This document shows, in pieces, positions 44,787 to 52,790 of a stretch of 64,000 nucleotides of DNA. Origin of the DNA: Sodiomyces alkalinus F11 (lineage: Eukaryota; Ascomycota; Sordariomycetes; Glomerellales; Plectosphaerellaceae); NCBI RefSeq assembly GCF_003711515.1, contig NW_021167086.1:1-64000 (forward strand), written 5' to 3'. Under the pieces are notes generated by a model. It had not been told where the DNA came from and did no database searches. It saw only the letters and a program-made list of their open reading frames with translations. The first letter of the stretch is position 1. Each line of letters starts with the position of its first letter. Position numbers and translations under genes: made by a program.

Positions 44787-45812
44787 ATGGATTTCATACT
44801 CTCCCTCCCCATCGTGTCCTATTTCCTCGCCCCCGCTATCACCTCCTGGTCCACCTCTCTCAACCTCCTCTTCTTCTACATGACCTGGTCCACCCTCGTC
44901 CTGTCCCACGGCGCTCTCAAAATCCAGCTAATCGGCCTCTTCGCCATCCGTCTCGTCCTCTGGCTCGCGCCATCGCTCCTCTTCCTCGCTTTCGATACCC
45001 TCCTCCCCTCCGTCGCCGCCTCTCTCAAGGCGGGCGGCGCATCGTCCCTACCCTCGACCCGGAACAACGGCACCCAGCTCCTACGGACCTTCGCCCTGGC
45101 CGTCTTCAACCTCGCCCTCTCCGCCGCCCTCGATGCCGCCGCCACCACGTTCTCGTGCTACGCCTTCGGATCCCCCGTCTTCAAGACCTCCACCACGCTG
45201 CCCCTCCCCTGGCAGCTCGTCAAGCACCTCGCTCTCCTCCTCGCCGGCCGCGAACTGCTGACCTATTACATCCACCGCGGCGTCCTGCACGCTTCGTCCC
45301 CGAACCGGGCCGCGAAATGGCACGCGCAGTACGCCCACGCCCGCAAAACGCCGCTCTTCTCCCTTCGTCTCTTCGCGGACCATCCCGTCCCGTGCCTCCT
45401 CCACCGCTTCGTGCCGTTGTATCTCCCCGCCGTGGCGCTGCGGCCCCACCTCCTCGTCTACTTCCTCTACGTGGCGCTTTGTACGGGCGAGGAGACCCTG
45501 GCTATGAGTGGTTACTCCACGGTCCCTGGCATTATCATGGGAGGCATTGCCCGTCGCACGGCCGCCCACTATGCATCGGGCGGGGTGGGGAACTATGGTG
45601 CTTGGGGCATCCTGGACTGGGCACATGGTACCACTCGCGGGCAGGATGTCATGGAGGATATGAAGGACGAGGCAGAGAAGCATGCGGTGAAGGAAAGAGG
45701 GGAGAACGCTGCGAGCAACGGCCTATCAGCCGTGAAGGAGGGGATGAACGGGTTGAAGAAAGGGGGAAGGGGAAGGCCGAGGAAAACTAAGACCGAGAAA
45801 GAGGACTCGTAG
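44787..45812 (+). CDS. Fatty-acid-hydroxylase/sterol-desaturase superfamily membrane protein
   Basis: Single exon, 341 aa from ATG 44787 (CCCACCATGG). Four hydrophobic segments in the first 130 residues are followed by a His-containing domain: LLTYYIHRGVLHASS, KWHAQYAHARKTPLFS, DHPVPCLLHRFVPLYLP and HYASGGVGNYGAWGILDWAHGT. This is the arrangement of the di-iron membrane hydroxylase superfamily (sterol desaturases, C-4 methyl oxidases, fatty acid hydroxylases) in the ER. The canonical HxxHH and HHxxHH boxes are only partly kept (HxxxxH twice, then AHY), so catalysis is uncertain. The C-terminus is charged and ends with GRGRPRKTKTEK, an AT-hook-like basic motif. Another reading is a non-catalytic family member. 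Confidence 0.8.
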   Translation: MDFILSLPIVSYFLAPAITSWSTSLNLLFFYMTWSTLVLSHGALKIQLIGLFAIRLVLWLAPSLLFLAFDTLLPSVAASLKAGGASSLPSTRNNGTQLLRTFALAVFNLALSAALDAAATTFSCYAFGSPVFKTSTTLPLPWQLVKHLALLLAGRELLTYYIHRGVLHASSPNRAAKWHAQYAHARKTPLFSLRLFADHPVPCLLHRFVPLYLPAVALRPHLLVYFLYVALCTGEETLAMSGYSTVPGIIMGGIARRTAAHYASGGVGNYGAWGILDWAHGTTRGQDVMEDMKDEAEKHAVKERGENAASNGLSAVKEGMNGLKKGGRGRPRKTKTEKEDS

Positions 45813-46364
45813 GAAGCGAGGCAAGTGTGACATGGTATGATGGTATAATGCGTTACTACGTGTATTTATGATCTGGCAGGTCTTCTTGAGCTATACCACA
45901 GTCTGTATGTTTGCTAGCGTTATGTCTAGCAGTCACAAAACAATGGGGAGGCTAATTCTGTACTGACCACCGGTCCACCGCGGTCTTTTAAGTCTGTGTA
46001 TTACGGTCCATAAATACATTCCCCAATGGTAGCAGCACACCGGAGCTTCTAGTCTTAGTCTGCTCTTGGACATATTCTGCATCCCCAAGACGGTATTTGC
46101 TTTCCCAAAGCCGGGCGGCTGGTAGCATCCCATGCTCTGGACGCCAGCTAAAACATGCCTTGTTCAACGCCAGAACGCCCCATCCCCAACCGCCGCCTTT
46201 GCTTCTTAGGTGAGAGCGAAGCCCTAGAATTCCATGTCACCGCCTGTGACAGCATTCCGTCGAGCGTAAATGCCCTTGGGTGGCCGAGGAACGGTAGGTA
46301 TGAGGCCGGGCTCACACGCCAGGGCTTCCGCGTAGCGACGCTCCAGCTCGTGTTCGTCGTCACT
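45813..46364. other. Convergent 3' intergenic region
   Basis: Lies between the stop codons of the hydroxylase-like gene and the E2 gene. No frame with recognisable content. Confidence 0.5.
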
Positions 46365-46957
46365 CTACTTCGACTTTTCCGCCGCGGGAGGAGCATCGCC
46401 GAAGACGGGAGGACCTCTAGCGTAGCGGGTGACGTATTGCCTGGCGTTCTTCTCAAACTCGTTGCGGTCGTTGCGGTATTCGTCGGCGATGCGGGCTTCC
46501 AGCGGATCGTCCGGCTGGGGTTCGACGAGGAGCTGACGCACCGCTTGCAGGACGGCCGAGACCTTGGTTGCCGGTTTCCAGTTCTCCGGCTTGAGGATGG
46601 AGAGGCATATGTTGCCCAGGTTATCGTTGGTGACATTCGGGTGGTAGATGCGCGTCAGAATGCGGACGGTGGGTGGCTTGAAAGGGTAGTCCGTGGGTAA
46701 GGTCACCAGCACGGCATAGTTTCCGCCTTCGTAGACGCTTGACGCCGGACCAGCCAGTGCCACTTTCCATGTGTGCAGGTCGGATTCGTTCCAAAGACAC
46801 ACTTTCATGTCTGGGGGTGGGCTGGTGGTGCATTCAGTCAGCTCCTATATAAGGTCACCGAGCGACTTGGTTAGCCCTGTCTTGCCTATAGCCGTGAATC
46901 GAGCCGTGCAGGAGCGGTGGATGCAAGACTTGCCTTGTAAATTCGTTTGCTTGCCAT
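46365..46957 (-). CDS. Ubiquitin-conjugating enzyme E2
   Basis: Two exons, 46957-46934 (8 codons, MASKRIYK) and 46844-46365, give 167 aa. The second exon begins ELTECTTSPPPDMKV, the expected continuation of the E2 N-terminal helix. It has the UBC fold landmarks: YPFKPPTV, HPN at residues 76-78, catalytic Cys88 in NICLSILK and the downstream W of ENWKPA, then PDDPLEARIADEY. It accepts ubiquitin (or a ubiquitin-like protein) from E1 on Cys88 and passes it on with an E3. The intron donor is GC (AAG|GCAAGT) with a TATATAG acceptor; no GT donor keeps the frame. The short Lys/Pro C-terminal tail is variable. Which E2 class it belongs to is not decided. Confidence 0.93.
46845..46933 (-). other. Probable GC-AG intron in the E2 gene
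   Basis: 89-bp intron with donor AAG|GCAAGT, which matches the strong context known for GC donors, and acceptor TATATAG|GAG. It splits the E2 N-terminal helix in phase 0. The only nearby GT (AAGT) would bring an immediate stop. Confidence 0.75.
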
Positions 46958-47996
46958 TGTCCTTGCAGTTCCAGACTCGGGTGTTTCGACGGCGACTGGG
47001 GGGGGGCCAAGATATAGGAAGAGGCGGGGTAGTCGTTAGATGTAAGATGTAAGCGTCCAGCAAAATAGAAACAAAGGGCCGCGGCGGACAGATTCTGGCG
47101 GAGTCAAGAATGTGTTGCGGGATTCGGCCTTGTTGGTCGACAGAACTGTTCGGACGGCTGCGATGTGTTCTGGTGTTACTTGTTGACGGTGGAAGCTTCC
47201 ACTGATTTGACACTCGGTACTGGTAAAGACCCGGGGTGAAGCTATTGCGGGGCAGAGCTCAGTGTACCTTACGATACGATACAGGCACGTCACACGCCAT
47301 CAGTGCTGCAGGCAGCAGGTACTAGGTACCTAATTACCTTAGGCACGAAGAATACCCCAAACTTAACCTGAGGTAAAGTAAGGTACCCTCCTATACAGTA
47401 CCTAAGGTAGGTAATTACCAGGCATCTGTTCTTTGCTCCAAGGCCTGATAGGGGACAAACCTCTTGCGCCACATGTGGCTCCCTCTTCAACGTTCTTCGT
47501 CTACGTGTACCGAGGCGTCGCACCATCACCATCTAGACCAGTCTCTTAGTGGTAGGGTGGGTGCGATGACGTTACGCCCCGTCTTGAAGATGGCATTACT
47601 TCGTAGTTGCGCACTTCGTAGTATTTCCTCAGTCGGACGATACACGTAGAGCGGCTTTGAGTGGCCACACCGACACGCTTCTTCCATGATCGCATCATTT
47701 CCTCAATTGGATAGGTGCGCTTGTATTGGCAGCATTGGTAGCAAGGCAGGAGGGGAGATGAAAGAGGGGCAAGGCTGTTGTTGGTGGGGGAGCCACGAGT
47801 GGAGGGGGAGGGGCAACGGAAATGGCTTCCAGGTACTATATATATATATATATATACCTTATATATATACCTAAGCTTAAGCTGCCAATTTTTGCTTTTG
47901 TACAACCGGCTCAAGCTTGCTGCTACTGCGAGACCTTCGCCTGTAACTTGAATTTCTTTCTTTTCTCAACGTGACGTTCTATTGCCCTCAGGAACC
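46958..47996. promoter_or_regulatory. Divergent region (E2 / aldo-keto reductase)
   Basis: 1.04 kb containing both promoters. Notable: GGTACTAGGTACCTAATTACCTTAGG near 47318-47343 (given as position; core GGTACC), TACCTAAGGTAGGTAATTACC near 47399-47419, ACTTCGTAG repeats near 47599-47620, and a TA microsatellite at about 47836-47869 that lies 130 bp before the reductase start. Confidence 0.55.
47836..47869. repeat. TA microsatellite
   Basis: Alternating T/A interrupted once by CCT, flanked by AGGTAC and ACCTAAGC. Lies in the presumed promoter of the aldo-keto reductase gene. Confidence 0.8.
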
Positions 47997-49001
47997 ATGT
48001 CTCAACAAACCACGTAAGTTTGATCATCGCAAGCCGTCACCAATCGCGGTGACGTGTGTCTTCTTCATGGGCGAGGAAGGCGACTTGTTGTTAAATATTG
48101 GTTGACTGACGACGAGACAAGGCGCACTTTCACCCTCAACACCGGGGACAAGATCCCCGCCGTTGGTCTGGGTACCTGGCAATCCAAGCCCAATGAGGTC
48201 AAGCACGCCGTTGAGGCCGCCCTGCGCCGCGGCTACCGCCACATCGACACGGCCCTGGCCTACGGCAACGAGCGCGAGGTCGGCGACGGCATCAAGGCCT
48301 CGGGCGTTCCCCGCGAGGAGATCTGGATCACCACCAAGCTGGACAACCCCTGGCACAAGCGCGTGCCCGAGGGCCTCGCCTCCTCCCTCGAGAGTCTACA
48401 GACCGACTACATCGACCTCTACCTGATGCACTGGCCCTCCAGCACCGACCCCGACGACCTCAAGAAGCACTACCCGGACTGGGACTACGTCGACACGTGG
48501 CGCGAGATGCAGAAGCTCGTCGGCACCGGCAAGGTCCGCAACATCGGCGTGTCCAACTTCGGCATCACCCACCTCGAGCGCCTGCTCAACGACCCGTCCT
48601 GCAAGATCGTGCCCGCCGTGAACCAGGTCGAGCTGCACCCCTGCAACCCTTCGCCCAAGCTGCTCGAGTACAACAAGAGCAAGGGCATCCACACCACCGC
48701 CTACTCGTGCCTCGGCAGCACCGACTCGCCTCTGTACAAGAACGACTCCTTGCAGAACATCGCCAAGGCCAAGGGGAAGACCCCGCAACAGGTCCTCCTG
48801 CACTGGGGGCTCCAGCGCGGCACGAGCGTCATCCCGAAGTCCGTGTCCAAGGAGCGTATCGACGCCAACTTTGACCTGGACGGCTGGGAGCTGACCGACG
48901 AGGAGATGAAGCAGCTGTCCAGCTTCACGGAGCGATTCAAGGTCTGCGATGGCGCCTTTTTGCCCGATGGTGTCAAGGTCTTCCTGGGTGATGACGAATA
49001 G
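47997..49001 (+). CDS. Aldo-keto reductase
   Basis: Two exons, 47997-48013 (MSQQT and part of a codon) and 48122-49001, give 298 aa. The intron has a GTAAGT donor, a TGACTGAC branch region and an ACAAG acceptor. The protein is a complete (beta/alpha)8 AKR: NTGDKIPAVGLGTWQ, catalytic tetrad D48, Y53 (in DTALAYGNE), K78 (TTKLD) and H109 (YLMHWP), then GVSNFG, NQVELHP and the NADPH-binding IPKSVSKERIDANF. It reduces aldehydes or sugars with NADPH in the cytosol; similarity in motif spacing is to the Gcy1/glycerol-dehydrogenase-like group, but the substrate is not determined. The C-terminal loop (CDGAFLPDGVKVF) is short. Confidence 0.93.
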
Positions 49002-49274
49002 AGAGAAGTTAAGCATAAATGATGGAAGAAACGGTTTCTGCGTGTGCGTGTGCGTGTGTGTGTGCGTGTGTGTGTGTGTGTGCGTGGGGCATGGCAAGAA
49101 GAAAATACTGTTGGCATTCCGTGTCGCTGGTATTTCCGGGGTATATATATAGATGACACGCCCGATGGCACGCTAAAACTAAGAATAAAAGTTAAAGAGT
49201 AAAAATGCATTCATGAAACAATGCCAATGCCAATGCCAATGTGAGCCAAACAAAACAGCAGCAGAAACGAAATG
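49002..49274. other. Convergent 3' region with TG repeat
   Basis: Between the reductase and HIT stop codons. Contains the CGTGTG/TGTGTG microsatellite at 49040-49086 and tandem AATGCC units at about 49220-49240. Confidence 0.7.
49040..49086. repeat. TG/CG microsatellite
   Basis: Imperfect (TG)n with interspersed CG steps directly after the reductase stop codon, probably in its 3' UTR. Confidence 0.9.
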
Positions 49275-49871
49275 TCAGAGTTTCGATTTGTCCTTCTGTG
49301 ATTCGACCTCTTCTTCCCGCAGGACCTCAGCGACAGCTTCCCTCAGCTCCCGCGCTAGTTGATCCGCATCGTCCTCGTCGAGATCCTCCCTCTTACCCCG
49401 GCCAAACATGGTAAAACTCTCGCTGTATCTCCCGCTCGCACGTATCTCGGGCCGCGGGATGAGGTGGAAGTGCATGTGCATGACGACCTGCGCCGCAGCG
49501 GCGCCGTTATTCTGGACGACGTTCCAGTCCTCCACACCCGTGACGCGCGACAGGGCTTTCGAGAGGACGCGGAGGTATCGGCCTAGATCGGCGGCTTCAT
49601 CTCGTGAGACGTCGGTGAGTTTCGGGCGGTGTGTCCGGGGGCAGAGCAGGAGGTGGCCACGGGAGAGGGGCATGATGTCGAGGAAGGCGACGAGGGTGCC
49701 TGTGGAGAGGACGACGAAGGCCGGGGGGGTTGTCTTGGTCGGGTCAATGTCGTGGTCGTGATCTCTTGGCGGGCTGGTTGCGCTGAACGGCGGGAAGTGG
49801 TCGGCGATGGTGCAGAAAGGGCAATTCGACTCGGGAGCATCGACGCCTGCCTCGAATTCGGATGGTGTCAT
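49275..49871 (-). CDS. HIT-family nucleotide hydrolase/transferase
   Basis: Single exon, 198 aa from ATG 49871 (MTPSEFEAGVDAPESNCPFC). The frame extends upstream only through a non-ATG codon, so 49871 is preferred. Visible: NCPFCTIAD near the N-terminus (a two-Cys zinc-type motif seen in many HIT proteins), LVAFLDIMPLSRGHLLLCPR, and the catalytic histidine triad HMHFHLIPRP. HIT proteins hydrolyse nucleoside-monophosphate conjugates such as AMP-lysine or dinucleoside polyphosphates. The C-terminus is an acidic helix rich in Glu, longer than in minimal HINT proteins. Divergently transcribed from RPC10. Confidence 0.92.
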   Translation of the reverse strand: MTPSEFEAGVDAPESNCPFCTIADHFPPFSATSPPRDHDHDIDPTKTTPPAFVVLSTGTLVAFLDIMPLSRGHLLLCPRTHRPKLTDVSRDEAADLGRYLRVLSKALSRVTGVEDWNVVQNNGAAAAQVVMHMHFHLIPRPEIRASGRYSESFTMFGRGKREDLDEDDADQLARELREAVAEVLREEEVESQKDKSKL

Positions 49872-50418
49872 GATGGGCGGTGGTAAATCGACGTAAGAGT
49901 GAATGGAAGCAAAAGCATTATAGAAGAATCCCAATTACAGGACCACCTATGGAGCTGTATGTATGATGTATGACGCGATGGAAAACAGAAGAATAGAATC
50001 AATGGATATACATCGTCGTGGTGGTGGAAGCAATTGTTTGAAGAGGATCAGCGGAATAGGTACCTTATTAAGGTACCTAGCTTAGGAAATACGGAGTACG
50101 GGAGTACATCTCGGCAGTTCCAACATTCTCAAATACATGTTGACCGCTTAGATATTCTGCCGGCTATCCGACCAGCCTCCGACCAATCAAATATCTATGA
50201 GCTAAAAGAAATCGTCCCCACCCGGTCCCATTTATCAGTTCAGCCATATGGTACCTTGGGTAGATTCCATTCTTTGGAAGAAAAGTTGAACAACCATCAC
50301 ACTCACGCCCCCCGCCTCCTTGCACAACAAGCAGCAAACTCCTAACATCCAACTCCCAACCCCCGAGTAAAGACACGAAAGAAGCGATTTCCCGATACGC
50401 AAATACTTTCTTTCCACC
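49872..50418. promoter_or_regulatory. Divergent promoter region (HIT / RPC10)
   Basis: 547 bp between head-to-head starts. Contains GGTACCTTATTAAGGTACC (50058-50076), an inverted repeat, and the ACGGAGTACGGGAGTAC repeat immediately after it (about 50091-50106). Confidence 0.6.
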
Positions 50419-50732
50419 ATGTCTCGCGAAGCCTACCAAGTCCCGACCGGTAGCCAAGCCGCCAACCCAGCAGCCGTGGGCAAGTCCTTCGATGCCTACG
50501 GTGGAGGCGCCGCCGAGGTCGGCCCCCAGATGCAGTACCTATGCGGTGACTGCGGGCTGAAGTTCCAGATGCGCCGCGGCGATGCCATTCGGTGCAAGGA
50601 GTGTGGATGCCGCATTCTTTACAAGGAGCGCACCAAGAGGTGAGTGGAGGGAGATGTGCTATGCCTCTGGTGGCTACGACGTTGCGATGGCTAACAAAGT
50701 TGCGCAGAATGGTCCAGTTCGAGGCGCGATGA
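50419..50732 (+). CDS. RPC10: RNA polymerases I, II and III subunit RPC10/RPB12
   Basis: Two exons, 50419-50639 and 50708-50732, encode 81 aa. The intron (GTGAGT...GCGCAG, 68 bp) lies between TKR and MVQFEAR, and the spliced C-terminus RMVQFEAR is characteristic of this subunit. A four-Cys zinc ribbon is visible (C42, C45, C59, C62 in YLCGDCGL and IRCKECGCRILY). This small subunit is shared by the three nuclear RNA polymerases and contacts the large subunits in the assembly platform. The first 35 residues are a low-complexity extension common in filamentous fungi. It sits next to the polymerase-assembly GTPase GPN1. Confidence 0.96.
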
Positions 50733-51130
50733 TACCATTTCGACATCACATCTTTTTACCTCGGTCGTTCCCGAAGAGCAAAGACGGCTACTTTTAACGT
50801 CATGCACGTCTGATGTCACGGGTCGCCATATCGCTTTTAGGTACGCAGGGGCTTAGGGCATTGGAGAAGCGGCGGGAAACATCACCTTTTTGAGAAGTAG
50901 AGATATGGGAGGCGTTGTGTGTGTAAATTTCAGGCATCAGGGCGCATGGTGTTAGTTCATTGAACAGGGACATCTGAATTTGATTTTCGCAGTCATGTCG
51001 CATTTCACAGTATTTACTCTTTTCTGCCCTAGGTATCCATTTGCGCAGTTGGTGCCCCTTCCTCAAACGCCAATGTGATCGGTATCCTGCTTTCAATTTT
51101 TTTAAACCCCCTGGAGTGTTGTCGACAACA
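50733..51130. other. Convergent 3' intergenic region
   Basis: 398 bp between RPC10 and GPN1 stop codons. Nothing recognised apart from probable 3' UTRs. Confidence 0.5.
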
Positions 51131-52450
51131 TCAACGTCTCTGCTGGTGTAGATATTTCGCGAAGCTTGCATCCGCCATGATGGAGTCTCCCTCCGAAGTT
51201 AGCGCCGCCTCGTACCTTGACTTCAGGCCTTCCCGGTCGTTTTCATCGTCAGGGATATCATCGTCGTCCACGTCGTCGCCCGCATCCATGTCATCTTCCT
51301 CTCCCTCCTTCTCCTTCTCCTTACCCTTACCCTTGGCCGCATTCACCGACATGCCCTTCATCATCTTGTCCAGCTCCTCTTCTCTTGCCTTCCGCCTCTG
51401 CTCGTCCCGCTCTTGTCTCCTGCGCTGCAACTCGGGCAAGTAGTCTTGTTTGAACTCCTCGGCCTTTTCTTGCACGGCCGCGAAGAACTCCTCCATGCCG
51501 GTGCCCAACCGCGAGCTCACGGGGACGAAACTCAGATGGGAGTAGAATTCTTCCAACACCAGACTCATCGAGCTGACCAAGCTGTTCATGTAACCGGAGC
51601 CTCCGGGACCACCCTCCCCCATGCCGTCGCCTGCCTGTTCCTCCTGCAGCGCGGCCTGGAAGGCTTCGAAATCTGTCATCCATTCCTTTGCGAAGCTGGC
51701 ATCCTTGACGTCCGTCTTGTTGAATACGAGGATCATGGGCAATTTCGTCTTGTAGAGGATACTGCAGGCGTAGAGCATGTTACTGATGAATGTGCTCGTC
51801 GAGGCGGTACGTGGGGTGTCGATTATGTAGGCAATGACTGTCGGAAATGATGATGCGAAAGACTCGAGAAGAATGGTGCCGCTCGCGGACCAGACGAAGA
51901 CTTCAATCTGTCCAGCTGTACGGGTATTAGCTCACGACGTATGGAAAGAAGGGGGGGGAGAGGTGATGCCTCACGTGTGTCCACGAGGATATGTTGAACG
52001 GGTTTCTTCTGGGGATTGCTCGGATCTGGTGTTGTTCTCTTTTCGAGAAGGTTGACGATCTGGTCGACTTTGGTGGCGAACAGGTTCAAAGAAGTGAGAA
52101 TGCCTCCGTTGGGTCCTAGGTTGTACTGCTTCATGACTTCCTGGTAGTTGACCGAGTCGCGGATATCGATATTGCTCTCGAAAGGGACGTTGAGAACAGC
52201 TGGATCGAGATTGATCACATAAGGAGGGTCGTTTTTGCCATGGAGGTACGAGTTGATGCGGCGCATGAAAGTCGTCTTGCCCGAGCCTATGCAACCCATG
52301 TATCAGTCTCAATCCTGGTCCATGAGGATCATCGAGCGCAGAGCAGGGGAAAATACCAGCCATGCCGACACAGACAATGGCGACGGGCGACGGGCCCGTT
52401 GACGAGCCCGTTGCCTCTGAAGAGGGCGCAGAAGAGGATGTGGAAGCCAT
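51131..52450 (-). CDS. NPA3: GPN-loop GTPase GPN1/NPA3
   Basis: Three exons, 52450-52357, 52286-51975 and 51915-51131, give 396 aa. Splicing is confirmed by motifs: exon 1/2 (GTATTT...GCATAG) rebuilds the P-loop GMAGSGKTT (residues 29-37), and exon 2/3 (GTGAGG...GTACAG) rebuilds [12 protein letters not shown], the G3 switch. Also seen are the family-defining GPN loop (YNLGPNGGI), NKTD (guanine specificity) and a C-terminal Lys/Glu-rich coiled coil with an acidic DDD tail. GPN1 with its partner GPN3 assembles RNA polymerase II and sends it into the nucleus. It is divergent from the CWF19-like gene over 340 bp. Confidence 0.95.
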
Positions 52451-52790
52451 CTGTAGCAATTGGAGGGCGCACACTGAAGAGAGGGCCGGGGAGAAAAAGA
52501 AGACCCGGTCGTTGCAAAACGAGCTTGGAGGGAAAGTTCGATGAAGCTGCCCCGCGTGGGGCATTGCAGGGCCTGTGTACACTGTAAGGTAAGCATACTG
52601 TACTCGTACCGTATGGAGTAGCTACGTACCTTAGGTACCTTACGTGTACTTGAGAGAGCACATACGTCAGTGCACGAGCGAATGGGGCCACTCTGCTTAA
52701 GTACCCTAAGTAGGTACTCCGTAATTACCGTACAGGAAATTGAAGAAATTCCCACCGGTCAACAACACGGCTGACACTTCTGCACCGAAT
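52451..52790. promoter_or_regulatory. Compact divergent promoter (GPN1 / CWF19)
   Basis: 340 bp serve both genes. Contains ACGTACCTTAGGTACCTTACGT (52625-52646 region; core GGTACC palindrome), a second cluster TACCCTAAGTAGGTACTCCGTAATTACCGTAC at about 52701-52732 (key cores TAAGTAGGTA and GTAATTAC) and TACTCGTACCGTA near 52602. Confidence 0.6.

Noticed and set aside
44690..45790. A 366-codon frame overlapping the hydroxylase-like gene on the same strand
   Set aside because: Arg/Pro-rich out-of-frame shadow; the other frame has transmembrane segments and His motifs.
49872..49934. Longer HIT protein starting upstream of 49871
   Set aside because: The upstream codon at 49934 is TTG, not ATG, and the leader lacks conserved features; ATG 49871 directly precedes the usual NCPFC region.
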